This document shows positions 24,812 to 35,660 of a DNA stretch of 64,000 nt, piece after piece. This stretch comes from Sphagnum compactum (lineage: Eukaryota > Bryophyta > Sphagnopsida > Sphagnales): contig OZ234498.1 in NCBI GenBank assembly GCA_965153455.1, forward strand, positions 8,122,001 to 8,186,000, in the 5' to 3' direction. Under the pieces are notes generated by a model. The model searched no databases. It was not told the DNA's origin and saw only the letters and a program-made list of their open reading frames with translations. How positions within the stretch are numbered: the stretch's first letter is position 1; each line of letters opens with the position of its first letter. The translations under genes were made by a program, and so were the position numbers.

Positions 24812-25765
24812 CAGTGCATGACACCTAAAGGCGACCTGTAAAAAAGTTTGGCAGCCAAATTTGGGCCAAAAATTTCAGCATAAATCCAAGGAGTTTTTTG
24901 AATTTGGGTTAAGGGATGTAGGGTTAGGGTTATGGAGTGGCGTGGCCTCTGCTCCTTCTGGCGGGCCCGGGCATAGGCATGCACAAGCCCATACTACTTC
25001 GTCTTCACCCACATCCAATTCGCAGACAGTAGTGGCCACCATGGGGAGACTTAACAAACGAAAGTAACAGCTCAAGAGACTGGTTGAGACCAGGCAGACA
25101 CATCGCGATAAGGATGAGTCTGGATGTGAGGAGGAGGAGGAGGTGACTGTGTTCGACGGTGAGACGACCGTTGATGTTGACGTTGACGCGCTTAATGAGG
25201 ACGTTGTTTGGCAGGAAGAAGAGCTTGAATTTGAGGATGTGGAAGAGCCTGGCGAGGACGAAGCGGAGCAGGCGCAGGGACGGTTGGAGGATTTGCGAGT
25301 CCAACCGGAGAGCAAGCGGCCTGCCCGTTACGTGGGGAACTTGGAACGCTCAAAGGGCCGGCGTCGCCATAAGTAGAGGAAGGCAGCTGTTGGGACCAAG
25401 AAGCTAACCTCGTTTTTTGCGCCTGTCGCCAACGATGACAGCAACAACGAAGACGACGAACAGCAGGACACTGATGACGATAGTACTATAAGCCATAGCA
25501 GGGTTAGGGGTTATTTAGCCCTAACCCTTAAGCTCCCTATAAATCCTTGTGGCCAAATATGGGCCGCCCCAGCCAAATTTGGACGAAAGTCATCAATTTC
25601 GACCGGCAATATCTCTGCCAAAAAAAAGATTTTGACAAACGGGTTGCGTAACTTTGTTCAGCATGTGAAGTACTGCATAAATACGCCGAGTTTTTGGGGT
25701 TACATGTTGTGTGGGAAGAATATTTAAGCTCGACATTTGGGGTCGCCTTTAGGTGTCATGCACTG
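24812..25765 (+). mobile_element. pogo/Tc1-mariner-like DNA element with perfect 25-bp TIRs, nested in CACTA 1
   Basis: Left terminus CAGTGCATGACACCTAAA... (24812-24836) and right terminus ...TTTAGGTGTCATGCACTG (25741-25765) are perfect inverted repeats of 25 bases, flanked on both sides by TA (24810-24811 and 25766-25767). TA duplication plus CAGT ends is the pattern of pogo-like members of the Tc1/mariner superfamily. At 954 bp it is too short for a full transposase (usually several hundred codons). Its centre is much more GC-rich than the surrounding CACTA DNA and carries a broken reading frame. Perfect TIRs suggest a fairly recent insertion, younger than the host CACTA element. Confidence 0.9.
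25041..25520 (+). pseudogene. Broken N-terminal coding relic inside the pogo-like element
   Basis: A frame starts at ATG 25041 (MGRLNKRK), is stopped by TAA at 25065-25067, continues open with a strongly acidic segment (EEEEEVTVFDGE, about 25125-25160), is stopped again by TAG at 25374-25376, and continues with GTKKLTSFFAP (about 25392-25424) and an Asp-rich tail. Short basic start, acidic middle and an Lxx(F)F-type motif would suit the N-terminal region of a large pogo-type transposase. No DDE domain remains. The KLTSFF motif resembles a PCNA-interacting (PIP) box without the usual leading glutamine; PIP boxes are known in pogo transposase. Identity is inferred from the TIRs plus these motifs, not from a match. 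Confidence 0.5.
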
Positions 25766-27074
25766 TATGTTGTTCTATTGTTATTGAAGTTCAAAAATGA
25801 TTTGTAAAACTTTAGGTGATGTTCTTTTAACACTTTAAATCGTTTAAAATGAATAAGAAATACGAAAGTTATGAGGTTTGAAAGTAGGAGGAGTCCAAAG
25901 AGAAAAAAAAAAGGAAAAACACATGTTTTATAAATTAGAAAACTTATTTTCTTGTTATTTTTTCATTGTTATTTTTCCTTTGCTCTTCAAAGATGATTTT
26001 TAAAACTTAAGGTAGCGTTCCCATAACATTTTTAAATCATTCAAAATGAAACACGTATGATGAAGATATTATTAATTAATGAACATATATATTTATTAAG
26101 TTATAAGTAGTTCTATTATAGTCATAACATAGTTGAATAGTAGTACTTTAGTAGTGGCGCACTAATGACCATACTAATTCTATCAATGGGAACCATAATC
26201 GAAATTAGTTACAAATGTATCCCATAATAGGTGATGGAGACATAGACACATGGCACGATTGCATGTGTGTACATTGTACATTAGTTACAACATAGTTGTT
26301 ACTTTAATGACACATTTATAATAGTTCTAAAGTAGTTGCCACATGCAATTATAATACAACTAGCTATTTTTTTAACGTAACAATTTATTTATTAATACAC
26401 CGTATTTTTAACGGGAAAATTACACAATAGTTGTAGAACCCAAAGGATAGTTGCATAACAATTGTATATGAGTTGTTTTTTGAGTTTTAATTGCAGGGTA
26501 GTGTGGTTTCGACAAACATGATTTCTTATAGTGTTTATTATACTAACATATGCAAACATGAACATGAAAAGAACATGACAAGGTTATGGTACAAGATCGT
26601 GCTTAAAACTGGTGTTGAATATACTAAAGGAAATGAAAGGTCTTACCACTACACCAAAATGTGTCCTAGTTCATTTTAGGTTTCACTATATTTTAAGTGA
26701 ATTTGGACATTTTTACCATGGTGAAACTAGTTAACCCCCTAATGAACAAGGACCAGTTGCTACGGACAGTGTTTGGTTCACTAGTTATTAATGAAACAAG
26801 GTTACTTTCAAGTGAAATACAAATTTACCAAACCATTCACTTACTAGTTAATTAACTATGCAGCATGAAAATAAATTAGATTTAAATGATTTAGTATATA
26901 GTATTATTGATAATTTCATGATTTTTATCCTATGATTTTATGACATGTGTCACTACCTAGGCTCGGTTAAAAACCTAATTTATGTATGTAGGCCACATGA
27001 TCAACCTAAGCACCAATTCTAAGGAACTAGATAGGAAAATATTTAGTCAACTTACCACTGTTGATCACGCACAC

Positions 27075-27145
27075 ATCACTTATGAAGTTTGATCCATTGA
27101 CCTTTAGAATGGAAGCGAACACCCCTACCATTAAACCACCTCACT
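27075..27145 (-). repeat. Possible tRNA-derived SINE fragment (A and B box-like)
   Basis: On the - strand TGGTTTAATGGTAGGGG (27138-27122) resembles a tRNA/SINE A box, and GGATCAAACTTC (27094-27083) resembles a degenerate B box about 30 bases further on, the spacing found in tRNA genes. The cloverleaf is not intact and no clear 3' tail was found, so it is a relic at best. It lies within CACTA element 2. Confidence 0.35.
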
Positions 27146-27439
27146 TCTTGTGATAATATGTTACATTGTATTCCATTTATCAAATACTTCATTGTAAACA
27201 TTATAAAAACATAAACTTTGAAAATTCATATCTTATTGAAATTTTGTCCAAAAGAAATGATTTGAATTTACTTTTAAAAAAATTTCAATAATGTACATAA
27301 TTACATTTATTTCCTTTTGAAAATGTAAAATCAATTTGAACAATTTTTTTTGGAATATCATTATTCAATAACATTCCCAATGACCATTTTTTTCAAAAAC
27401 AAATGTTTAGTAAATGGATAAGATTTTTACTAATATAAT

Positions 27440-28150
27440 AATACTACGTATGCTAGGCTACTTTTAGTTATTATAGGGCTATTTTTCATTAATCTAAATT
27501 ATTTCACTATTCATTATTTATAGTTATTTTCAATTAATTTTTGGCTATTTTTGGCTATTCCACCTTAGGCTATTTTCAACTATTGTAAGTTATTTTTTGC
27601 TATTCTATGTTTTTTTGGTTATTGTAAATTATTTCATTTTAGGCTACTTGTAGCTATTATAAGTTATTTTTGGCTATTTTAAGTTATTTCATCTTAGGCT
27701 ATTTTCGACTATGTGAGACTATTATTAATTACTTTTGGTTATTGAAGGTTATTTCACCTTAAATTACTTTTGTCTATTGTAGATTATTTCACCCTAGATT
27801 ATTTTTGGCAATTCTAATTAATTTTAATATATGGTTATTGGTGGTTATTCTATTGGTGGCTATTAGCTGTTTTTTATTAGGGCTATTGGTGGCTATTAAT
27901 GGCTATTTTATTAATGGCTATTAGTAGTTATTCTATTGGTGGCTATTAATGGTTATTTTATTGATGGCTATTAGTGGCTATTTTATTAATGGCTATTATA
28001 TTAGTGGCTATTGGTGGTTATGTTATTAATGGCTATTATATTAGTGGCTATTCGTAAATATTCTATTAATGGCTATTGATAAATATTCTATTAATGGTTA
28101 TTAATGGCTATTATATTAGTGACTATTGGTGGCTATATATTATAAGTTAT
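27440..28150 (+). repeat. GGCTATT minisatellite within CACTA 2
   Basis: Dozens of imperfect copies of (t/g)ggctatt with spacers of 6-20 bases, for example ttattaatggctattatattagtggctatt repeated near 27960-28060. Unit spacing becomes more regular to the right. Confidence 0.75.
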
Positions 28151-28269
28151 TGTTGGTTATTTTATGTTATATTACGACAATTGATGACTATTCTATTATA
28201 ATGTTGAATATTTTAGGTTATATTATCATAGGTTATTTTGGTTTAGGTCATTATATTTTATTTTAGATT

Positions 28270-28600
28270 ATTTTAAGTTATAATACTTAGAATAAAATAA
28301 TTTATAATAACATAAAGTAAAATGACTTTGAATAACCTAAAGTATAACTTGAAATAACATATATTAATTTAAAATAAAAAAACCTAATGTATAGCCTAAG
28401 GTTAGTTAAATAATTTAATTTAAAATAACTTAAAAGCTTATAAAAAGCTAGTTATGATACCTTAAAGTATAATAACATATAATAATTTAGGGTATAATAA
28501 TTTATAATAACCTAAAATAACTTATAATAACGTAGGATATAAGTTAAAATAACTAAAATAGCTTAAAATAATATAGGGTATATCATAAAGTAGCATATAT
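28270..28600. repeat. AATAACCTAAAATAAC repeats, partly complementary to the GGCTATT tract
   Basis: Repeats of aataac, cttaaaata and acctaaa words; their complements (gttatt, tatttt, tttaggt) are the words of 27560-27760. The region may form the right arm of an imperfect fold-back within CACTA 2. Confidence 0.55.
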
Positions 28601-28904
28601 AAGATATTTAAAACAACATAGAAATAAACCTATTTATTACAATAAATTATAATAATGAATTATGTCAACGAGTAATGAAACACGATGTTTACATAATGAT
28701 ATTATAGTGAAATAACTTTAACCAAAGTGAAATCATTAAAATGCAATGAACTTATTTCATTTTTAAGGTCCCATAATGATTTAGGTTAGTGAATTACACC
28801 CAATTTTTGTAGTAGTGTACTTTTATTTATACCTTTTTTGGGGACTTAGCTCAAGGAAGTTTCCAAGGAGGTTTTTATATGTGCATCGAGTAAAAAAACT
28901 TTTT

Positions 28905-29215
28905 GAAAACCTTTCTAATTGAGAGTCAACTATGAGTTAACTGAATTTAATTGAAAATTAACTAGGACTTAATTAGGAGTCAACTAGGAATTAATTAGGG
29001 TTAATTAAAGGACTTGATTAAAAATTAACTATGACTAAATTATAAGTTTAACTCGAAGTTGACTAGGAATTAATTAGGAGGTAATCAGACTTAACTAGAA
29101 TTTAACTAGAAGTCAATTCAGAGTTAATTATTAATGAACTAAGATTTAATTAGAAGTTAACTAAAGTGAACTAAAATTAAATTAAGAGTTAGACACAAGT
29201 TTAATACAAATCATG
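28905..29215 (+). repeat. Minisatellite of AGTTAACTAGGAATTAATTAG-type units
   Basis: About a dozen diverged units of 20-25 bases built from aactag, gaattaattag and gagtcaac. It lies just right of CACTA 2. Non-coding. Confidence 0.65.
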
Positions 29216-29299
29216 GATGAACATTCAAAAGAATGAACCCCATAGCAATGACATTCATGACACATTTTCAATTGCTAATGATTCCAATATTTTAATTTC

Positions 29300-30410
29300 T
29301 AGTAGTTATATTTTCAGTCACCTTTAATCACCAATAGTACCTTTTGTTGAGAACTTTCCAAAGACATATTGCATGCCTTTTTTCAAAATTGAATCTCTAA
29401 TGGCTGAAAATGGTTTTGATCACCATTTGACAATAGGCCTTCTTAGATGATGACCAAAACACTTTTCGATCACTAACAACTACAATTCTAAAAGGGGGCA
29501 TGCAATTTGTTTTTGGAAAGCTTTTGATGAAAGCTACTCTTAATGATTACATTTTTTTTTGTTGATCATGATTAAATTTTTAGTCGCCTTTAGTTGCCAA
29601 TTGTTATTTTCATCGAAACCTTTCTAGAAACATACCATAGAACCTTGGCGGATTTTTTTATTCTTTTAAAATTCGAACTTATTTTTATTTATGGAAATTT
29701 TGATACTAAAAAATAAATTTATTATAAGGTGTAATTGTTTCAAATAATCTGAACTTTGATGGTCACCGACAATTACAATTTTAAAAGGGGGCATGTAATA
29801 TGTTTATGGAAAGCTCTCAATGAAAGTTACTTTTGGTTATGAAGGAAGATTGCAAGTTTAATCAACAACAATAACCTATTGGTGGTGACGATTGAAAAGG
29901 GTTTTGGTCACCATCCAAGAAGGTCTAATCATTAGATGGTTACCAAAACCCTTGTTGGTCACCAACCTATCCTATCACCAAAGGTTTGGTGATCAAAATT
30001 TTTTGGTCACCAATCCTGTGGCAATCAAAAATTTCGATCACGTTATGTATCGCGACCAAAAATGGGTTCCACTCACAATCCAAAAAGGTTTGATTGTTGG
30101 ATGGTGACCAAAACCCTTTTTGGTTGCCACAAGATTAATGATTGAAATTTTTTTATCACTAAAAGTTTAGTGATGAAAACCTTTTGATCACCTTACGTAT
30201 GGTTGTTGAAAATGGGTTTTGATCGTCATCCAAAAAAGCCTAATTGTTGGATGGTGATCAAAACCTTTTTCAATTACCACATAATTGGTGGTTACAATTT
30301 TGGCAATTGAAGCCATGTGGTGACCAAATAGGTTTCAATTGCCACATGGTTTATAATGATCGAAATTGTGTGAGTTTTGGTCGCCTATACACCTATTCCA
30401 GGCAACCCAA
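29300..30410. repeat. Complex repeat: GGTCACC/GGTGACC palindromes and a duplicated GGGGGCATG segment
   Basis: A segment with aaaagggggcatg, ggaaagct and gaaagct appears at about 29490-29540 and again at about 29780-29835, and in opposite orientation near 29350-29385 (actttccaaagacatattgcatgcc). From 29890 to 30380 the words ttggtcaccatcc and ggatggtgaccaaaac alternate in both orientations around caaaaaggtctaat-type spacers. It looks like subterminal repeats of an unidentified DNA transposon, but no ends with a target duplication could be fixed. Confidence 0.5.
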
Positions 30411-33393
30411 TATGTAGGTTGACCTAGGCTAATTCTATACTAATGTGACACAGGGTTGCATCTATGTTTAGGCATTGCATCGTGATGGATGCACGAATGC
30501 GGTGACAACCTTGGTTGGGAGAACTTTATTGTATTGGAATTCATTTTAGATTTTAGTTAGATTCATGAACATTTTCATGCTTATGACCATAGATACAATT
30601 TTTTTTAGAATGCAAACATAGTTTTGATCTTAGTAGCATGAAAAGCAAATAGGCCAAATTATTGTTACAAATGAAAAATGATTAACAAGCATGACATACT
30701 ATTGATGATGGTTATCATTGATTATACATAAGTTTGTGTCTTTGTGATGATGTTTAACCTTGATAATTTGGAGGTTTGCATCTTGATTAAATTGATGTGC
30801 GAAACACATGGTTAGAAACAATGTTGATGTTGTTAGTTTCAAATGGTGGGTGTGAAGGAAATATTACATTTAGTCTATCTTTGTACTTTGGAAATTCCTC
30901 GTCAAACAATTGAAAAATTGTCATCGACATAAAAAAAAGATCTCATTTGTCAAACATGTACCATGCAATTTTTTTGAGCCATAAAAATAACAATAAAAAT
31001 CCTTTTAGAAACAAAATCAATATTTTTTTCTCAAACACAAAACCATTAGCATCAACAAAATTTGTAAAAAAACCTCTAATGAACCACATTAGTAACACCA
31101 GTCCCACCAAAATGAACAATAACAACATAGTCTAAAGTTGCATTAAAAAAAAAATCCAAAATTAAAACTTTGTAAGAGCAACAAATTGTTTTAAAATTGG
31201 AAACCAAAAACATTGCATCAACATTTGTGGTGCCAAAACAAAAATTAGAAACATCACATCAAAACTAGACATCTAAAATCAACAAAAAAATCACCTTAAT
31301 TTTATCATGTGCACTTTGTTCCTTGCTAGATGCTTTTTCATAATGCAACAATTGACCATGAGTTTACCACTAAAAACACATTGCATAGCTTAATTTTTGA
31401 AATGTTTATTAATCTACTTGTACCTACAAACACACAAACCAAAAACACAATTAAAACCACAAAAGAAAACAAGAGAAATTATGAAATTGCAAAATCCCAA
31501 AAGAAAATACAAATAGGGAACAAAAGACAAAACATTAAAAAAATGGAAAGCAAATCACAATAGAAAAAATAGAAAGAAGTTGCAAAACTTACTTGCCATA
31601 TGAAATGTGATCATAGTGACTAGTTGTTTCCATCCCATATTCACAAGGAACAAGTGTTTTTTCCATTCAAGTGATTCCAACACCTTATCCGATCTTGTTC
31701 GATAAGAATATCTTTCAAATTAGGAAATATGATGTCAACATATCAATAATCAATCACAACTAGTTACGACCAATTGTAGATGTAATGAATCATACTTGAT
31801 CTTATTTTCTCCACTTTGATTCAACACACAAAAATAGTTGATGTAGCCCAAGTTTGTCAACAAACAAAATTGTAAGATGACAATGAATTGAAAAAATTCA
31901 AGTTGTAATCATATCAACAATTCAACAATCAATAGTAGGTCAATTCTAATCTATTAAACAATAGGTGATATCTATCTACCAACTCATTGAAACCCTTTTA
32001 AAAACTTCAAAACCAAATCAATAAGTAAGGATAGCAAAGTGAATCCATCAAAGTCCATTTGCCTAAGCTCATAACAACCCCTTATAAAGAGGTTATGCAT
32101 ACAAAAGTATGAATCCAAGATTTAAACCATTTGGAAATGTGGACTAACACATTGATTGTGTAACATTCTTTGTTATTTTTCAATAAACAATGCATTGAAT
32201 TTTTTCATAAACTTGTCAAGACCAACTATTTAGGCCTGCAAAACTACTTCATCACCAACAACTTCAACTTTGTGATACTTGCCAACAATGAAAATGTTGA
32301 ACATGGTTACAAGTTCTTTATTTGTTTCAACCACCCACTACTCTTATCATTCTTTTATAAATTTTCCATTGCCCCTTATGAAGGCCTAAATTTGCATCAT
32401 AATTTTTAAAAAAAACCTTAACCAATGAAACCTTAAATAGAAAAAACAAAAAAAAATTAATGATGAGAAAAAACCATTCATATAAACTATAAATAACATT
32501 AAGCTATAGCAAGGAACATTCAATTGCATTAAATAACATTCAACTACATTAAACAACATTTAGCTATAACAAAAAATTAAAACTTAAAAAAGGAAAAAGT
32601 TGAATATAACTATTATCTGAAAAAAAGAAAAGAAGATATAACTATTTTCTTTCTTTGTGACTTGCAAAATAAATACTAAAATGTCAACCAGGTCCTTTAC
32701 CTTTTTCATTTTCAAAAAAATCAACTATGAACTTTTCTGTGTCAAAACCCCAAAAAACTTTGAATTCATCAAATGTGTTTTTTGTGCACAACTCAACATG
32801 CTTATTGACCCTTCAATCTCCTTTATTCACATTATTCATCTCCTTTTCATCTATATCATGAAATCAAAATTTTGGACATGGTACCTTATTAAGAGATCAC
32901 CACCAAGATTTCCCTCAATGCCATCACTTCTAAAATTTGCACATGATTAAGAAAATTGAAACATGGTTCAACAACAAAAGTGGCAAAACCAATATCTTCA
33001 ACAATCTTACATCCAAATAAAAGAATAAGATAACTAGAACAATTATTCAAACCATCCTGAATATGAAATTGTTCCAAATCTAATTAGATATGAATGTCAA
33101 ACAAGTATGCATACAACTCAACATCTTCTTTAGGATGCAAAACAAATGATTCAAAGTCAACACACCACACATAAATTTTAGAACCATCATTTAATCAAAA
33201 TAGTTTTTCATCGACATTAATAGCCAGAGAAGGTGTAGATGGTGTAACAAAGGACAAGCCAAAAGCTTGCAAGTCAAATGGACAAAGTTGAGAAGAAATG
33301 GACAATTTATTTTTCAAAATTTCAACAAAATCTCCAAAACCCTCATTGCATAGTTTTTCTCATCAATCTTTCATAAACATTCAACATTATAGA

Positions 33394-33396
<3 letters not shown>
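30411..33396. other. AT-rich spacer, nothing recognised
   Basis: Long A-rich tracts on the + strand. Several ORFs of 60-97 codons exist on both strands, but all are low-complexity Lys/Asn/Phe peptides with no domain. Possibly a very old transposon; unassigned. Confidence 0.45.

Positions 33397-33441
<45 letters not shown>
33397..33441. repeat. (AC)n microsatellite
   Basis: An uninterrupted AC dinucleotide run of about 22 units. Confidence 0.97.
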
Positions 33442-33443
<2 letters not shown>

Positions 33444-33799
33444 ACAAATTAAAAACCTGGATTTTAGAAAGTATCCGAAGATTAACATAATCCATTATCG
33501 CAAAAACACTAAAACCAACAAAGCAAAATATGAACAAAATGCATAAGCAAGGCAAGCATGGCATGCATTGGTGCAAAACAAAGAAGATAAGATGATGTTA
33601 TGGAGTGATATGGTAAACGAAAAAACAATCAATACAAGAAATGCCAAAATAAGCCCCAAAGAAACAACAACAAATGCAAGTGTTGATGAAGACGAGAGCC
33701 AAAGAAAAACACAAGCGCCGATGACGAGGAAATGAAGAAAGCACAACGCACAGGCCCTTTAAGGGCAGACGAGAAAAGAAAAAAGAACACTCTAACAGA

Positions 33800-34022
33800 T
33801 ACGAAATGCCCTCACAATTGCGCTTCTTGCATCGTTTAGTTGCCGCGTCGCATGCGACGCGTACGCATTTTTGTCTCGACGCTGTCTGTCAGCCTCGTCC
33901 CTTACTTTTCTATGTGCGCTCCCTCACTTCGAACCCGTCTCGGTTCATTTACAGCGCCCATCAGATCCATCTGCGCTCGTCGACTGCGTCCACGATCTTA
34001 CAAATCAATCTTCTGCACCCGT
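33800..34022 (+). promoter_or_regulatory. CpG-rich promoter/first-exon candidate
   Basis: Composition changes sharply from A-rich spacer to CpG-containing sequence (gccgcgtcgcatgcgacgcg near 33841). The stretch ends in a good 5' splice site, cacccgtaagt, with the exon edge near 34020. It could be a non-coding first exon of the gene candidate starting at 34604. No TATA box identified. Confidence 0.35.
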
Positions 34023-34603
34023 AAGTTCCTTCAAATATTTTAATTCTTCTTTTCAGATAATGCATGCATTCTTCAAATGTAGCCCACAAAGTGTGTCATC
34101 TTGTCTGGTCTAAGTTGTGACTCTCTAGTTCGATGCAGCTGCTCAATACATTCGTCGACATCACGGCCATGAACTTTACCTAATTGATGAATTGCTGCTC
34201 CTTTGCTGCTGCTGATTTCAAAATTTTGCAGACCTTGGTTTTTAGCAGCACGGGGTTGTCATTTCGATGCCAGTCTAATAATTCGGTGCAGATTTGGTTG
34301 GAGATTGTCTGATGAGTTCTATTTGAGTTTCGACATCTGTAGCTGCTGAGAATCTTAGACTTGTATCCATTTAGCATTTGGCTACTTTGCTTTGGTTTGT
34401 GGGAGAGAAGAGGATGATCGGTCACTTGGGTGAAAGCGTAATGGATCGGTATTTTTGAGGCGTAAAATGGATTTTTAGGATTCGGTTCCCGGGAGATCTT
34501 GTTTTGAATTGACAGTGTCGGGAACAAGAAGAATGTCAGAGGAATTATGTACGATGCGAGAACGTTGTGATGAAATTAGAGTGGTGGTAAATCGGCATCA
34601 TGC

Positions 34604-35660
34604 ATGTGGGCAATGCGTGTTCAATTGTGTGCGGGGTTGTTTCTAGTGCTGTTGTTGTTGCTGCTGCTGGCAGTGCTTCTTCTTCCCAGCTTTGGCCATG
34701 GTAAGTATGTGAACATTAATACTCATTCATTGATGTTTGGTGTGCATATTTTTGTTTTTTTCCCCTCTCTGATCGGATGGATCATCAGATTGCGGATGCT
34801 TGTTTTCCGTTGCGATGTTGTGTGTGTTGTATTATCATGTCTTCCGCTACATCGTCATGGAAGTCATGATAACAGTCGCCTGTGCAGTCGGAATTGTAGC
34901 AGATCAGGACTTGGTACTCAATCAAATCAAGTGTATCCAACTGTAAAAGGGCATCATCGTCATCCTGAGCTTTCAGGTCAGATTCTCAAAAGAGCAACTT
35001 TGCACTGAAAGATTGTATTACTTTGCGCTCCGAATCAACTTCTGAGAAAATTGCAAAGCTCTTCGTCACAGAGATTAGGAGTAGTTGCCTGAAGCTGATG
35101 AGTTCTGTGCTTTCTGTTGTTTTTGTCATGCTTGAATTGACCTGGGATTACGACACACCTGTTGATGTGTGAATTGCAGCAATAGAGACCACCTTGTCTT
35201 TCCTTCTTGCTTGCTTAATTGCTTGTTCTCCTCATACCAGCTCCCTGACTGTAATGAATTCTTCTATGTGCTTGTACTCTCTGTGGTGCCTGTAGCTATT
35301 GCAAATGATGATCCCAAGGATACCAAGTGAACTAGTTTCCAGTTCTCTGGGCACAGATAATTTTCAAGGTCTTTACTTTCTGATATTTTCATGTTTGCTT
35401 CAATAACATGCACTGTTCTACTATATAGCTATTGGCTTGTGATGAACAGTTTCCTAGAAATATTGCAGAGTGCTTGAGACAGCAAATTTTGCTCTTATCA
35501 TTCAGTTGGATCTTGGGTGATTCTCTTCTCAATTGCTGCATTAACTTATGAAATCTCTGCTTCCTCATATCCTCAGCAGTGCCTGCTACAGCACCTCCTC
35601 CCATTGCAGAGGCACCATGGGCACCAGTCACGCTATCTCTGGCACCAGACTATTCTCGAG
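34604..35660 (+). CDS. Candidate spliced gene for a small secreted, Pro/Ala-rich protein (5' part)
   Basis: Three possible exons with consensus GT-AG borders, all phase 1: 34604-34700, 34908-34976 and 35577-35660. The first encodes a textbook signal peptide: an ATG at 34604 or 34613, an Arg, then a hydrophobic core LFLVLLLLLLLAVLLL and a polar SFGHG. Exon 2 adds a basic, His-rich stretch (VKGHHRHPELS) and exon 3 a Pro/Ala-rich stretch (VPATAPPPIAEAPWAP). The only continuation I found in phase is an exon starting at 36492 that adds about 20 residues (begins GDSCGFKVS) and stops. That would make a secreted protein of about 104 residues. Matching intron phases favour a real gene, but family and 3' end are unknown. 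It could instead be the N-terminus of a larger wall-associated or receptor protein, or a pseudogene. Confidence 0.35.

Larger units (their letters stand above)
23748..26533. mobile_element. Non-autonomous CACTA (En/Spm-type) transposon 1
   Basis: Left end CACTACGAGAAAAAAAGG at 23748 and right end CATGATTTCTTATAGTG ending at 26533. The inverted reading of the right end is CACTATAAGAAATCATG. Both ends are flanked by TTT (23745-23747 and 26534-26536), the 3-bp duplication expected for CACTA elements. Subterminal regions are rich in gttgca/tgcaac words (left 23800-23960, right 26270-26500), the usual transposase-binding layout. It contains a TAGG/CCTA block (24213-24372) and a nested pogo-like element (24812-25765). 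No CACTA transposase is present, so it would have depended on another copy. TTT is a low-information duplication, so the ends rest mainly on the termini and subterminal repeats. Confidence 0.75.
26647..28817. mobile_element. Non-autonomous CACTA transposon 2 with fold-back interior
   Basis: Left end CACTACACCAAAATGTG at 26647 and right end CAATTTTTGTAGTAGTG ending at 28817 (inverted: CACTACTACAAAAATTG). Both are flanked by TAC (26644-26646 and 28818-28820), a convincing 3-bp target duplication. The 2171-bp interior has no coding capacity. About 27440-28150 is a minisatellite of ggctatt words, and about 28270-28600 is rich in the complementary words (aataacctaaaataac), so the two halves could pair. 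It sits only 113 bp from CACTA element 1, with different termini, so the two are different families or subfamilies. Confidence 0.85.

Noticed and set aside
25005-25315. ORFs on the - strand (99 and 146 codons) opposite the pogo relic
   Set aside because: Ser/Leu-rich shadows of the acidic + strand frame; no motifs.
27060-27150. Functional tRNA gene
   Set aside because: A and B boxes are degenerate and no cloverleaf closes; at most a SINE or tRNA relic.
33343-33576. ORF with Val/Cys repeat on the - strand
   Set aside because: It is the translation of the (AC)n microsatellite.
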